Of a stretch of DNA of 64,000 nt, positions 1-12,412 are shown in pieces. The notes beneath the pieces were generated by a model. It was not told the DNA's origin, searched no databases, and saw nothing but the letters and a program-made list of their open reading frames with translations. The stretch's first letter is position 1; every line of letters begins with the position of its first letter. The stretch spans positions 62,001-126,000 of the forward strand of contig NW_026252152.1 in the NCBI RefSeq assembly GCF_025399195.1, read 5' to 3'. The stretch comes from Umbelopsis ramanniana AG. Lineage: Eukaryota; Mucoromycota; Umbelopsidomycetes; Umbelopsidales; Umbelopsidaceae. Position numbers and translations under genes: made by a program.

Positions 1-275
1 CCCCGCTCTCTCAAATAAACTTACGCTCACCAAAACACAAGCGATGTTCATCAAGTGGACAGTACATGACACTATTTTCGGCATACAAACCGGAATTTGG
101 GTTTTTGCCGAACAACTCTACACTTATGACCAACATCCCATATGCTTTCCCTACGGCCCATTATAGGTCGAAATCTATGGCTTCGTATCCCGTATACGAT
201 CAATACAATATGAATAATCATGTCAGCCAAACCAACACCTGTGACATGGACGGAACGCCTATGGTACTGATATGA
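1..275 (+). CDS. possible 3' end of a gene cut by the window edge
   Basis: An open frame ends at a TGA at 273-275 and is rich in Ser, Tyr, Asn and Met, as in low-complexity tails of fungal regulators. An AG acceptor lies just before the ORF (near 62), so this may be a last exon. No domain is visible and the 5' part lies outside the window. It could equally be a chance ORF. About 320 bp of AT-rich sequence follows before the next gene. Confidence 0.25.
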   Translation, partial: PLSQINLRSPKHKRCSSSGQYMTLFSAYKPEFGFLPNNSTLMTNIPYAFPTAHYRSKSMASYPVYDQYNMNNHVSQTNTCDMDGTPMVLI

Positions 276-593
276 ACGGATAGCGACAATACCAACTCCG
301 TGCCTCTCCTGCATTTTTTCCCCCACACTTTACGTGTGTTAGTTGTTTCTTCATTTACTACATAATTCATTCCATCGTTTTTGATTCATTAAAGATAATC
401 CCACCCATTGCATGTTTCTGTTGCATTCGAGAACGCCCTGGTCTGCTTAACTATTTGCTTTTGTTTCATGATGTCAACCATATTAATTTTTGAGGGTAGA
501 TGTGATCCCTTCTTTGGACATGTGAGTTCCCAAAAAAAAATAAAGAACAAAAAAAATTCGGTGTGACCTGAATTTTTGATTAGCTTTTGCTTG

Positions 594-2151
594 ATGATAT
601 ATTGTTTGATAGCAGCCATTCTAATCTTTCTGTCACCAACAGAAGTCCATTCTGCAGTTAGATATAGCAAAGTCATCATCCTTGGAGCAGGTGCTTCTGG
701 TATAGCCGCAGCAAGGCAATTACAGTCCAACAATATCAATGACTTTGTGATAATCGACGCTTTACCTTTTGTAGGAGGTAGACTTTTAAAAAGTGTTGTC
801 AAAAGTATCGGCTGGTGCAGTGCATCTAACCAAGCTTTAAACCATTGCAGGCAGAGTCCAAAATGCGACGTTTGGCGGTGCTCAAGTTGAATTAGGCGCA
901 AACTGGATATATGGCCACGGCGATAACCCTATTCATAGGTTAGCGGTCAAGCATGGGCTGCAGACTGTGCCATCTGACAAGAGTAACGTGACATACTTCG
1001 ATCATACTGGCCAGTGTATGGCGGAGAAAGAAGAGAAAGAATTCAACAAGGCACTCAAAGATATCGGCAACCTAGCTAAACTACGCATGCAACGAGGGCT
1101 TGTGGACCTTAGTGCAAGGACTGCTCTACAATTAGAGGGCTGGCACGCCAACAGCTCAATACGAGCTGCGATTGAATATTTTGGTTTTGATTGGGAACTG
1201 GCTGAACCTCCCGAAGTGACATCTTTGGACTATGCAGCTGCTGCTAATGGTGGTTCCGTGATCAAAGACCAGCCTGACGTAACTCCTGGAGACGACTTTG
1301 TTATTGACGAACGTGGGTTTCAGTACATATTGCGCGCAGAATGCGATGCCTTATTAGGCCAAGACACTTCACGCTTGGTCTTATCAACAAAGATAACGGA
1401 TGTTCATTACGGACAGGATAATGTAACGGTATTTGCCAGTAACGGAGACATCTTTGTAGCTGACGTGGCAATTTGTACCTTTCCCCTGGCCGTTTTACAA
1501 TCTGGCCATGTCAAATTTCACCCAGGTTTCCCTTCTTGGAAACGTGAGGCACTATTCAATTTTCATGCTACAACCTACACAAAAATCTGGATGCGATTCT
1601 CAAAGCGGTTTTGGCCATTGGATACACAATTCTTTGTATATGCAGATGATGTCAGCCGCGGACACTATCCAGTTTGGCAGACCATGCCGCACTTAGATGA
1701 GCCAGTATTAATGGCGACCGTTGTATACCATGAAAGTCAACGTGTGGAGCAGATGAGCACCAAGTCATTACAAAAGGAAGTCACTCAAGTATTGAAGAGA
1801 ATGTTTGGACCAAAAGCGACCGCTCCAGTGGAAATATTAGTTCCTGTGTGGAAAAACAACCCGCTATTCGGAAGCTCCTATTCGAACTGGGGCTTGGGAA
1901 TGAGTGAAGCGCACCACCGAAACCTTCGTAGACGATTAGGTCGATTATGGTTCGCAGGCGAAGCAATGTCTCGCCAGTACTTTGGATTTCTACACGGCGC
2001 ATGGATGGATGGTTTGGAAGTCGCTTCAGCAGTAGAGAAATGCCTTCGTACGTCTTGTGAGAAGCAGCCAGATAACGACACCGGCGAGGAAGTGAGCGGA
2101 TGTGAAGCAGATATGACCTCTCGATTTGTATACCAAGGTCTACATCTTTAA
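594..2151 (+). CDS. flavin-containing polyamine oxidase, secreted or membrane-anchored
   Basis: Two exons (594-777, 851-2151) encode about 494 residues; the 73-nt intron restores the GGR-V-Q-N frame. FAD-dependent amine oxidase of the polyamine oxidase/Fms1 group, oxidising spermine or spermidine with release of hydrogen peroxide. The N-terminus is hydrophobic (residues 2-14) and ends in VHSA, a likely signal peptide, followed by the dinucleotide-binding motif GAGASG at about residues 31-36. Further family motifs are VELGANWIYG early in exon 2, a long substrate-domain stretch, and the C-terminal FAD-contact block around RLWFAGEAMSRQYFGFLHGA. ATG 594 is the first Met before the hydrophobic stretch. 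The signal peptide suggests export or the secretory pathway, unlike cytosolic yeast Fms1. Substrate preference cannot be read from the sequence. Confidence 0.88.
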
Positions 2152-2763
2152 TAGCGGATGATCCGAATGATGGTTACAACATCTTCTGTTTGATCTAAAA
2201 TACGTACCACATGGCCAACTTCGTGAAAAAAAAAGTCCATCTGAGAAGAACACTTTTCCGCATTGGCGAAGATATGGTTTGTATACTGTACTGCATCTAC
2301 ACAAATAAACATATCCGAATTGTAATTTAAAATGAGTACTGTGGCTACCAATAATGACCATGTAGGCGGCTGATTGTCATCCTCACCAACAACTGGGAAA
2401 TGTGCAGCAGCGTCATATTGCATACTGCAATTTATCGTCATTTATATCGAGCTTGTATTGCTATGTTATTGCAGGTGGGTGTTGCATAACTTTATTTTAC
2501 CACATCGACTACGAATTTGATGATGGCTATGTTACTAGCGGAGGCATTGGATGTGTGTGAAGTTCAATAGCCCTTGAACGGCTTGTTCTGTAGTGTCAGA
2601 GCTGGTTCTGCTTGGAAGGCGTTGCAGACTTCCTGCGCATTCCCAATTCGTTTTGGTGACACTTCACAGCCTCACCGTGTCCACTGCGCCACGCCTGGTT
2701 TAGAGTTCTCTACCAAGCAACAGCAAGCACTTTTCTTCTTTACCGAGTAAACTACAGAGCTCT
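2152..2763. other. intergenic, 612 bp
   Basis: Lies between the polyamine oxidase stop and the first clear coding sequence of the receptor-like gene. A 97-codon minus-strand ORF here (2148-2441) has no recognisable motif. The frame of the next gene stays open back to about 2704, so an upstream signal-peptide exon may be hidden in this stretch; I could not place it. Confidence 0.5.
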
Positions 2764-5421
2764 ATGTTGCCACCGTGCTTGGGTTACGATAGCAGCAATA
2801 ATGTGTATCGATTCAACGTTGCTGTCAACGGGACAACGGCGGATATTGAAAAATTGACAGCTTCTTCGAATATCGAATGGCAGAAAGTCTTACCCGCTGT
2901 CAACGTGCCTGTTTCAGGGCAATGCTATTTCGATGCGCATTCATACACCTTCGGCATTGTAGCGGAATTGACACCTTCTAGTGATGGAGCTGGTTAGTAT
3001 ATTCAAGTTATGCAATGCATGTGCGAATGACTCTTCTCATGTTGGGCACCTCTTGCAGCCTCGGCCCTGAACGGAGTGTTTTACCGACCTACACAAAATC
3101 CTGCAAACGTCTCCGAAGTCGTTTATCTTCCAGCTAGTAATCCCGCTACGCTATCTTATCAAAATAACACCAATTACTTCACCTCAGTGGATGCTGGTTC
3201 AAACACACAATGTGTATTTTCATTTGAACCTTTGAAGAGTACAATGGCTTACACTTGTTTCAACCAAACCGAAGATGTAGCCTCCACCACGAGCACCCAC
3301 AAATGGTTGACATTTACGCTGCCGACAAGTACCAGCTCGTCAGGATTGCGCAACGCTGCCAAACGGCAAGCTGTTCCCGTTGCTGCTGCTGCCTCCACCA
3401 CCACCATTAATGGTGCAGCTAATGGTGGTGCAGCTGTAGCAAGTACCGAGACACCCAGTCCTACAACATTGGCGGCTTCGAGTTCGACTTCACAAATGTC
3501 TCAGGAACAACCCACAAGTAATCCTTTAGCAGCCGCCAACTGCGGATCACAATGCCAGCTAAACGGGGTGCTAGTGGCGACAAATTCACATGTACTCTTG
3601 ATTGGATGGCCTAATTCTCAAACGGTTTACTACGGAAATGTGGACGATGCGGTATCAGACGCTACGAATACGGCTGGAGGTTTAAAATTTAATCTATCGC
3701 CAAGTAACATTTCCTCACCTTTCAGTCCAGGAACAGCTACCGCCATTTCGGATGATACTTTTGCATATCTGTCTTATGGCAGTAATCCAAAGCTATCATT
3801 TTATAGTACATCCAAAGAAGGATCGATCAGCACAGCGTCTTCTTCATTCAATCTAACGTCAAGTGGTTCGAATGTGAGCAGCGCAAATATGCTTCTAATT
3901 AAACGGTCTACCTCAAACTCGAGCTCTGTCTTTAAGCGCGATGAGCCTTCCTCTTCCTGGCTACTGGCATCCACAATGGGTGCATCTGGTAGCTTGTCTG
4001 TAGTAGCAACTAACCCACAGAGCCCATCTACTGTATCTACTTTGAACAGTGGTGATCCTATACCTGCATGGGTTGGCTCTCCAGTAAATTCACCTCCAGT
4101 AGCATCATCAACAGGTTCATCAACGAACATTGGCGCCGTAGTCGGAGGTGTCATTGGTGGTGTTGCCTTTGTCGTGATATGCATCGCATTGTTGATCTTC
4201 TACCGCCGCCGGGCCCGTCATGAAAAGTTCAGTAAAGGGTCTTCGAAGTCCAGAGGCATTCAAAATGAACAATACAGTGACTATATCGACGAGCGTCCCG
4301 GTGTTCATAATAATTCCCCTATTAGCATGATGAAAATTACTCCACCTAGGCTTACGAATGGCAGGTACCGGCAAGATACTTTGGAATCCATCATGTCTCC
4401 CGTACAAAATACCTTCTCCCCTGTTGTATCGCAGTCTCACTCCAATACAATTTTGCCAGACGTTACCCAAAACTACTTACAAAACTCGAACATCAATATA
4501 CATGAATATACCGGCGCTGACAAAAATGACCTACAAATAGATCTGAAAGGTGGTACTCATGTGCTAGGTGACAAGTATGCTTTGACAAGCGAGCCAGCAA
4601 CGAAGATTACAACATACTACACGATACGAACAGCCAACAAGTTACCTGACAAGATGGATCAAGTGTCTCTTCATTTCTTCAAGGAACCAGCCCTCGGTCT
4701 TCAGGTGGCTCAAATCGGGTTTGCTACTGAGCTCGCTGGAAGCACGATCATCAACCATAGCGAATCATACAAATTAACTGGAGGAAATGGCTATGCAGCG
4801 TTATCGGTTACGGATGCTTGTTCACCAACCAAGTCACTTTATCGTCTCATACACCCTGCGGCTGGCGATTTGACTCTCGCCGACACCACTGATCAATATT
4901 TCCAATTCCTAACCATCAAGTCATTGCTGCAGGCATTGGAAGTGCTGCAAAGACACAAGTTAGCTCATACTAGCCTGTCAACGAATGCGTTTTTCCATAT
5001 CGGTGGTTGCGTGACGGAATGGAAGCTCGGAAAGCTGGAAGAGTGTAGAGTCTTCGGTGACTATGTTGGCGATTGCGATGTTTCGGAAACCACTCCACCA
5101 GAGATATTGAACGGCATTGTGTCTCATATTTCCGCAGAAAGCAACCTCTGGTCTCTTGGTGTTGTCATTTATGAAATCATCACAGGAAAACCGTTGTTCA
5201 AATCTGTCAATGATGCCACACAGTTTGCGAAAGCAGGCGCACCAGTCCATCTGCATGCAATCACCAACAGCAAATCTCAAATGCTACTGTCTTGCATGCT
5301 TCAAACACAACCAACCCAGCGAAGTAAGGTCGAGGATCTCCTCTTCATTTGGGATGAAGATGGTGCTGGTCGGGTGGATTATGCTGATGATGATGACCTT
5401 GATAGCATAGAGGGATACTAG
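2764..5421 (+). CDS. single-pass receptor-like protein with a degenerate kinase domain (pseudokinase)
   Basis: At least two exons (..2992, 3059-5421), about 864 residues from ATG 2764. The ectodomain (about 1-455) is Ser/Thr/Asn-rich with many N-glycosylation sequons and a Ser/Thr stalk. A transmembrane helix (VVGGVIGGVAFVVICIALLI) follows, then a basic stop-transfer stretch and a juxtamembrane linker. The last 270 or so residues align in order with a protein kinase fold: a LAHTSLSTNAFF stretch at the catalytic-loop position, TPPEIL where APE is expected, and NLWSLGVVIYEIITG for helix F. The HRD Asp, the DFG motif and the helix F Asp are all absent, so it should not phosphorylate. The C-terminus is acidic. 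The true N-terminus is uncertain: no signal peptide is seen, and the frame runs open upstream to 2704, suggesting an earlier exon. Ligand and partners are unknown. Confidence 0.75.
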
Positions 5422-5626
5422 CTTTGCATATATTATACATTTCCTCCATACTAAAACTGTGAAGGCAGCTTTTCCAACTGTAAAAAGTCCACGTATGCAA
5501 AAAATGCGGCAGTTTATGGTATAATTGTTGTGCATGCTACATTAAGGTGGAAATATAAAATGATGGATGCTGAGAGAGTTCAAAAATGAAAATACTATAC
5601 AGTGTTCGATGATCATAATGTACACA

Positions 5627-7924
5627 TTATTTGTCTATGTTGGGGGTTTCCATGGAGGTTTCGTCGCGAGGCATGACAATACCCATACGGTTCATGATAT
5701 TTCCAATGGGTCCGGGCAGACCTTCCTGGCTCTTGAAACTTTCCAGCATATTTTTCACGAGATTGAGTTCAATATCAACGGGTGCATCTTCATCTTCTTC
5801 CATTTCATCCTCAGAAGCTGCTTCATCTCCTTCGCCAGTGGAAGGCTGGAATCTGACTGATTTGTGGAAGGACGCATTGATCTTCTTATGACCCCGCAGT
5901 TCCTCATCCATATCATTGTAAAATGATTCCATGGTTGGCTCTTCGTTGGTTTGAAGATTTTTGATGCGTTCCGCTTCTTCATCCGAAATCTCTTGTAAGG
6001 ACGCTGACTGTGGTTCCGCAATGGAAACTGGCGTCTTGGTAGCTTGCGTAGTAGTCTCCTCGGATGGAATGCCTGAAGATCGAAAAAAAAAGGGTTGGTG
6101 GCTCTGTTCTCAAACTGTCCAACACTTTCAACTGAAAATTACCTAGTGTGCTTTTGAGTATGCTCATGAATTGATTTGGATCAAACGATATTTCATCGTT
6201 TTCTGATTCGTAGTCTGATCCATCGTCTTCGTCCTCATCACTGAATTCACCCAAGGATTCCCTAAAAGATGGATGATAAAAAAGTGAATATGCTGCATTG
6301 TTGTCGCAACCCCCTAAAGCTCAGTACTAACATTGGAAACTCTGCTCCTTCCGCACCACTCTGTTCAAAGTTTACAAAGCTCTCAAATTTCTTCATCATA
6401 GCTTCTAAATCCAAATCGCCACCGCTCCCGGGGTTAGAGTCTCCAAAGTCGGCCTCGTCCATGCCAAGACCACCATACTGCTTGAGTAATTCTTCCAGTT
6501 GCTGGGGATCGACGTTCATCCATGAATCATCATCTTCAGGCTGAGATTTAGCTGTTTGTAATAGACGTTCCAAATCTGTCTCTGTAAACTTCTTCAGTAC
6601 TTGTTCCATCTGCTGTCGAGGCGTCCCACTCAAACTACTATTGGCATTTTTTCCGTCCATGCTATTGGATTCTATATCATCGTCAATCTGACCGGTTCCT
6701 TGCTGTCGGTTCATGAGGTGCTGTTGTTTAGCAACCGTCTCAAGCTCCCGATATCGAACCGAGCCTTGTAATTCCCCTTTGAAGTACCCGCGGCGCTCCA
6801 ATCGTTTCTTATATTCGCTCCAAGTGAGGTCATTTTCGAAGTCATACGTATCAGTCGTGGTTTCCTTTGTTGGTGCTTCAACGTTGATTCGTTTGTCAGT
6901 GTAAAGCATCTCAAAGGCACAGGCAATCTTCATGCCCAGCTCTGCGGCATTGTACTTTCGAGGATTGGATCGTGACGGCATTCTGAATGCTTTTGGTGCG
7001 AAGAACTGTTGTGACGTAAGTTTGGCATAACAGGTTTTGGTCATATCCACCACGGTCGTAACCATCTCGTTAGGAGGAAAGGTTGCCATTCGTGACGCCG
7101 CCTTCATACTGCTAGGATCTCGGGTATAGAACGCTTCTACTGCATGTGGTACCAGCTGAGGCTGTTTCAAGAGAACATATGCTAAAGGCGCTGGGACCGT
7201 ACAGCGCGCTCTATGTCTTTCGTTTAAAGCCTTGGTCGGGAAGTCTTTGATTCGGTGAAACGCTGCATCCTCAATTGCAGCTGATACTTGAGTAGGAACG
7301 ACATGAGATCGAACAATTTCAATAGCACGAGATCGCATAAGCGTTCCACTAGGTATGTGAATAATTTCAGCAGGTGATTTGGGCAACGGTATGATATGCA
7401 TGTGTCCTTGATGAATGTAGACTCGGTTCTCACTGTTTGACGGATCTAACCACGGTGGCAATTCCATGGCAGCTTCAATGAGAAGAAACTCCCCGTCATT
7501 GTCAAATACGTCAATAACAACATCTTGGTACCGTTTTGATATTTCCTTCAGAATGTAGACTACCAGCCACTCGTCAGTCACACAGTCGCCATACCGGGTT
7601 ATGCCGTGTAAAAAAGGGTACGAAGGGTCTGTCATGAATTGGATAATGAGAGTTCAGAACAGCTAAACCAGTTCAATTCCTTCATCTACCATGACATATC
7701 CATACTTTACCTCGAAGTGAACTTGTTGTTATTGACAATCCAAAGTGATCTTTTTGCCAAATGTAGTTGCCGGTTATTTGCTCTGCTAAAGCACGAATCT
7801 CGGCACTAATCTGTTGGAGATCTTCGATTGAGCTTGTCTCCTTGGGAAAGTATATGGAATACCGTACATAGTACTCGAAGTCGACCGCCGATCGGTCAAA
7901 AATGCTTTGTATATTGTCTTCCAT
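5627..7924 (-). CDS. ecdysoneless (ECD/SGT1-type) homologue
   Basis: Four exons, 7924-7711, 7628-6332, 6261-6143 and 6072-5627, encode about 691 residues; introns are 82, 70 and 70 nt and all phases agree. ECD proteins are conserved eukaryotic factors linked to pre-mRNA splicing (Prp8/U5 snRNP assembly) and cell-cycle control, acting in cytosol and nucleus. Family hallmarks are the N-terminal VDFEYYVRYSIYF segment, GDCVTDEWLVVYIL, and the block VFDNDGEFLLIEAA with PPWLDP after it. The C-terminal third is acidic and low-complexity and ends in a conserved helical segment (NLVKNMLESFKSQEGLPGP). Length is close to the human protein (about 644). Start 7924 is the first in-frame ATG; a GTG further upstream is not needed. 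Convergent with the receptor-like gene, with 205 bp between the stops. Confidence 0.88.
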
Positions 7925-8477
7925 AAGTGTTTGGACGGAGGTTGACCGCTGCTTCACTCGAAATTATGGTGCACAATAAATGGCAGTCACTTTCGATGTG
8001 CTTCATTCAATTTTATGCTGCACCTGAGCGGACGATATGAAAAAGCACTGGCCATATACCAGTTTCATCTATTTGTGGGATACCGTCGCTGGTAATATTA
8101 CAGGTAGGGAAGGTCGGGAATGACCGCGATAGAGCATGGCTGAGATATTAAAACAATCGACCATGTTTGCCTTTGTGAACAAGGTGATGCATGCTGAGCA
8201 TCCATCCTTCACAAGATAACAATTATGGCCAATTTTTTTTATAACAAAGATATGTGGGAATACTTTAATTTAGCAACCCATCGTACGCTTTCGCTCAGAT
8301 TTCAGCAACCAGTGGCCTCAACAATCAATAGATTCAGAAAAGAAGTGCCCTTGTCAAGCAAGAGTACAATACAAAGAAAAAGAGCACATGTTTTAACGGA
8401 TTATTTAAGAAAGAAAAAAAAAGGTAAAGAGGAACAAGAGATTCGACAATTTTTTTTTTTACTTGACCGATATCAAC
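7925..8477. other. intergenic, 553 bp
   Basis: Upstream of ECD and downstream of the MAPKK (both minus). AT-rich with long A and T runs. A plus-strand 87-codon ORF (8225-8488) is Lys-rich and overlaps the MAPKK stop; I see nothing that supports it. Confidence 0.5.
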
Positions 8478-10347
8478 TTAATGAGTAGCTTTTAACAAAT
8501 TTGCTGCAACAGCCCATGCAGCCATATCCACGTCTACATTTTCATACTTTTTGATGAATGGGTGCTGCAGTAGCTGGGAATAGGTAGGACGTTGGGTAGA
8601 ATCTTTCCGAAGACTAGAGGTAGAAGTGATGTTTAGCTTACAAATCCATAGGAAGATATGCATAGATAAGATTGAATGGCACGTACCAATCGGATATAAA
8701 GGAATGTGCTTCCTCAGAAAAGTGAGTAGGTAGTTTAGGTGGTTCTTCATCAATGATTGCCTTCAGCTGAGCGAACATATTATCGTTTTCATAGGGATAT
8801 TTTCCTCCAGCAACCTCAACAAGAGACAGGCCGAGCGACCAAACGTCCGAGGAGACACTATAGGTATTGACAGCTTGAATACGTTCAGGCTGAAGGGGGG
8901 CAGGGTTAATGACATAATAGAGGATAGCTTTTAAAAGCAGCAAGCATTATGATGTAACTTACAGCCATATAGCTTTGGCAACCAATGTTTGTTTTTGCTA
9001 ATGATTTGTCTAGTTGTCCAGATACACCAAAGTCACACAATTTGACTTGACCAGCCTTGTTAACAAGTACATTTGTAGGTTTGACATCTAGAAAAGCATC
9101 CGATGTGAGTGATCAGGTTATCGTCTATCGGTTGTGTGTGATGTCTTTACCTCTATGTATAATACTTAGTTCATCCTTGAGAAACTTTAATCCGTGAAGC
9201 ATCTGCGGTGATGCAAAAAGTGTCAATGAGAATCGAGACTAACCTAAAATAATATTCAATGAACAAAACTTACGCTATTTGCAATCTTGGACAGAACTTC
9301 CTCAGGAACACCATCTCCATACAACTTATCAAGGGAACCAGCATCCATGTACTCCATGCAATAATATACACATGATTCGATAAAGAAGGCGCCATAGAAT
9401 TCCACGATAAATGGACTTGTACTCTTGTGGAGAATATCAAGTTCCATCAAAATTTGATTGAGTTTAGCTTCATCGAGTTCCAATCTAATTTCCTGTTAAA
9501 AGGTCAAACGATCGAGTAAGTAAACAGACGCCACTGAGTGTAAGTCAAGGGTTGCAAAACGAAACAAAAAGGATTGAAGGGGAAGCCGAAGTAAAATATT
9601 TGCATATCTTACCTTCATTGCCATCACAACATTGGTAGCTTTGTGAAACACCTGTAAAAAAGAAAAGCATGGTTGGATTCTCTTTCGAATAATAACAAAA
9701 CATTCCACACGTGATGAACCTCTTCACGGCAATACACGTACCTTCTGTACCGTTCCATATTGACCTTTTCCAAGTTCTTCCTTCAGTTCGAGTTCATCCA
9801 TTTTAATTTTGAAACTACTGCCGTTGCTAAAATCCACACCATCGGCGTGAATGATGGCTTTACCAGCAAAGTTCAATTTTCCAGATGGGTCGCTGCAAAG
9901 TAGAGTCTTGGTTAGAGGAAGGTTGGTCTACGTGTCGTATGCACCATGATTTGTCATGGTGACAACAAGAAAAAAAAGGCTATGAAATTTACACATATCG
10001 AGAGAAGTTGGCGAAAGGCGTATCAGTAGGCTTTGATTCTAATCCCAGTTGGGCCAGATTGAGTGCGGGTCTCATGCCTCCCCTACCTTCTCGCATAGGT
10101 GATGCGTCTTCAAGATTTGGAGTCAATCGTGGTGCATTAGGGCGTGATATGCGAGGCAGAGGGGAACGAGGTTGTCCAGGGCGGGTGATAGGAGGAAGAA
10201 CAGACCGGTTAATGGGCGAACCTCGAGGTCGCACTGGAGCCTGCGCAGAAGGTAGTCGATCGGAAGCTGATGACACAGTCTTAGGCTGGGAAGCACCCTT
10301 CTCCTTTTCGTCCAGTGACAATGTTTCTATTGACTTGTTGAGATCCA
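8478..10347 (-). CDS. MAP kinase kinase of the Pbs2/Wis1 type
   Basis: Eight coding exons: 10347-9993, 9892-9742, 9651-9613 (39 nt), 9492-9274, 9202-9151, 9087-8963, 8889-8687 and 8613-8478; about 426 residues. Dual-specificity kinase expected to activate a Hog1/Sty1-like stress MAPK in the cytosol. After a Pro/Arg/Ser-rich N-terminus come [20 protein letters not shown] (typical of Pbs2/Wis1), the glycine loop GKGQYGTV, the VMAMKE lysine, the catalytic loop HRDVKPTN, DFGVSG and the activation segment [17 protein letters not shown] with the Ser and Thr phospho-sites. All catalytic residues are present. The first exon starts right after an AG as TG-GAT, so the initiator ATG may be split, with its A on an upstream exon I could not place. 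The alternative is an upstream coding exon. Confidence 0.9.
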
Positions 10348-11096
10348 CTGTGAAAGATTAAAGAACAGAAAGAGTCTGGTAAAACTATTCCAATTTGCCA
10401 AATGCAGAAAAATGTTGCAACGCAGCACGTCACTATCCAAATTTGTTCCAACTTCTTCCAATCGAGACGACGTGCTTCTTTACCTTAAAATAACCACCGT
10501 GTCTTTCTATATTGAACAATCGATCTCGTACATTGACCTTGAGATATTTTTGAATGCCAAAATTGAAAAAGTGTCGTCGACATCGCCGGATTGTATAGTC
10601 TCCCCACATACGGTTCCAAAATATTGGCGTTAGACATCGGTCGACTTTTACTTTAGCGCAGAAATGTAAAGAACGAGCTTCATACTCCGTTCATTGGCAC
10701 CCCGCCTTGTCTTTGGAAAAGCCTAGAGCTCATTGTAAGGCACGTCCAGAAGTTTCTTAATAGAAACTCTAATCTGAAATACGAGAGTGTAACTCTGCAG
10801 CAGGTTTTTAATTATCGTACGATTCTAACCGCTGGTTATGCAGACGAACCAATGTTCATGATGTAATAGGATGGGCAATAGCCAAGAAATTGTACACCAA
10901 TGTAACCTACATTAGGGTAAGTAGTTATGAACATACTCTGCCTTGCCTGGAAGAAATGCCAGCATGTGCCTGGGCCCTTTTTTTCTTTTCAGCAGAGAGC
11001 TGCAGAGAAATCTCCCCACCCCCGAAAAAAAACCCCAGCTCGAATGTAAAAATTTGCAGGCTTGACAGGTCACGATACCGCTAGGGCCACGCTCAC
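10348..11096. promoter_or_regulatory. divergent promoter region, MAPKK (-) and LYR protein (+)
   Basis: About 750 bp between divergent genes. It must hold the MAPKK 5' UTR and probably its first splice donor. Short ORFs on both strands (10412-10633 plus, about 10436-10610 minus) show no family features. A homopolymer-rich stretch (C and A runs) lies near 11015-11035. Confidence 0.45.
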
Positions 11097-12412
11097 ATGC
11101 AGAGCGTACACCATGGTCATTATGTCAAATCCCTATACAGACGCTTGCTATCCGAGGCAGGATTGTTCTTTGATAGCAGAGCTAGGTATGTGCTTCCGTT
11201 CCTGAACTGCAAATCATAAAACCATCCAGAAGCAGCTAAAGCCCGATTAGAACATTCATGGTCAATCGTATAAAACATCGGTTTCGAGAATGTCAACGTC
11301 TGAATGACCTGGATAGAATAAAAACTAAAATAATAGAAGGACGAAAGGTAGGGAAAGGTTGTATATGGATAGACTACTTTTCTTGCTGTTCTTAGCCTTT
11401 GTCCAGTATTTACATAGTATTGAACGCGCCAACATCAATGATCAAAAATGTGTCATGCGTATCTTGAGAGCAGCATACGGTCGAACCGGGAAAGTGAGAC
11501 ACTATATATTGATGGTTAGTGACTTTGTGTGTGTAGCGTCGCTCAATGCATTGCAGTACTTACCTCTCCGAATAGCCATACATAGAACCCAATCCAGCAT
11601 CCAGTTTCCGGAACCCCGAACCCTTCTACCCACATATCCCACACACAGCCCCGCCTGCACCTTTGTGCCCGCCACTACAAATATTGATTACCCAGTTACA
11701 AAACAAGAAGCTAGAGCCCGAATTACCAGAGCCAAGGTATAAGCCTTTGCATTTGGGCAGAAAGGCGAACTTACTGTGGGCCTGGCGATCCAAGCTATTG
11801 TCCAAAGCGCAAGTTCCCCTTCCACTGGAAATTTTGAATGAGTTGGAATCAAACGCCACACTGCCTAACCTCGGGGTAAACCTCACAGTCGACGGAGGTC
11901 CGCGCTGGGAAATGATGTATGGACCAAGGCAACGGAAATACCAACGAGAACGTAATGAGCAGTTCATATTCTTGGCCCATTTGGATCCACATGCCCCACT
12001 AGTTCCAAGAAACAAGCTCCAACGACGACTTCCCCTACCTATGTCACCTTACTCTAACCCTTTTTCCACCGTGTCGCCGTTTTCAACTGCTTACATGCTT
12101 GGCTTGATAGAGGAAAATAACAATGATGAAATAGAGACCAAGCATCTAACTGAGTTGAAGCCACGTCAAATACGTCGATATTACCAACGGCTGCTGTCAG
12201 AAATACCCTGTATGACTGGTCTATCATCAAGAGAAATGCTTTGGGACTCCAATCAGAAATATACCCTATTTACGTCATTGGCTTCTGTCAGTTCTCCCCG
12301 ACGTACACTTTCAGGCGACGAATTACCATGTGAAGACGTGATGGAACAATCGATTGCATCTTCTGGAAATAAGAGGAAACAGTCAAAACATAAAAAGAAG
12401 CAGGCACCATGA
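11097..12412 (+). CDS. LYR-motif protein, Cup1-like N-terminal type, probably mitochondrial
   Basis: Four exons, 11097-11185, 11251-11347, 11407-11514 and 11576-12412, give about 376 residues; introns are 65, 59 and 61 nt with matching phases. The first exon carries YVKSLYRRLLSEAGL, a clear LYR motif. The second supplies FMVNRIKHRFRE, and the third ILRAAYGRTGKVRHY, together matching the helical LYR fold seen in fungal LYR proteins with a Cup1-like N-terminal domain. The fourth exon has a long tail with RRYYQRLLSEIP and a basic C-terminus (KRKQSKHKKK). LYR proteins usually bind acyl carrier protein and help mitochondrial complex, ribosome or Fe-S assembly; the specific client here is unknown. 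Exon 4 could be read alone in another frame from a non-ATG codon, but only this splicing joins the conserved blocks. Confidence 0.72.

Noticed and set aside
2148-2441. 97-codon minus-strand ORF downstream of polyamine oxidase
   Set aside because: No family features; the HEVGH-like string does not fit a metalloprotease of this size.
8225-8488. 87-codon plus-strand ORF in the MAPKK/ECD gap
   Set aside because: Composition follows A and T runs, no motif, overlaps the MAPKK stop.
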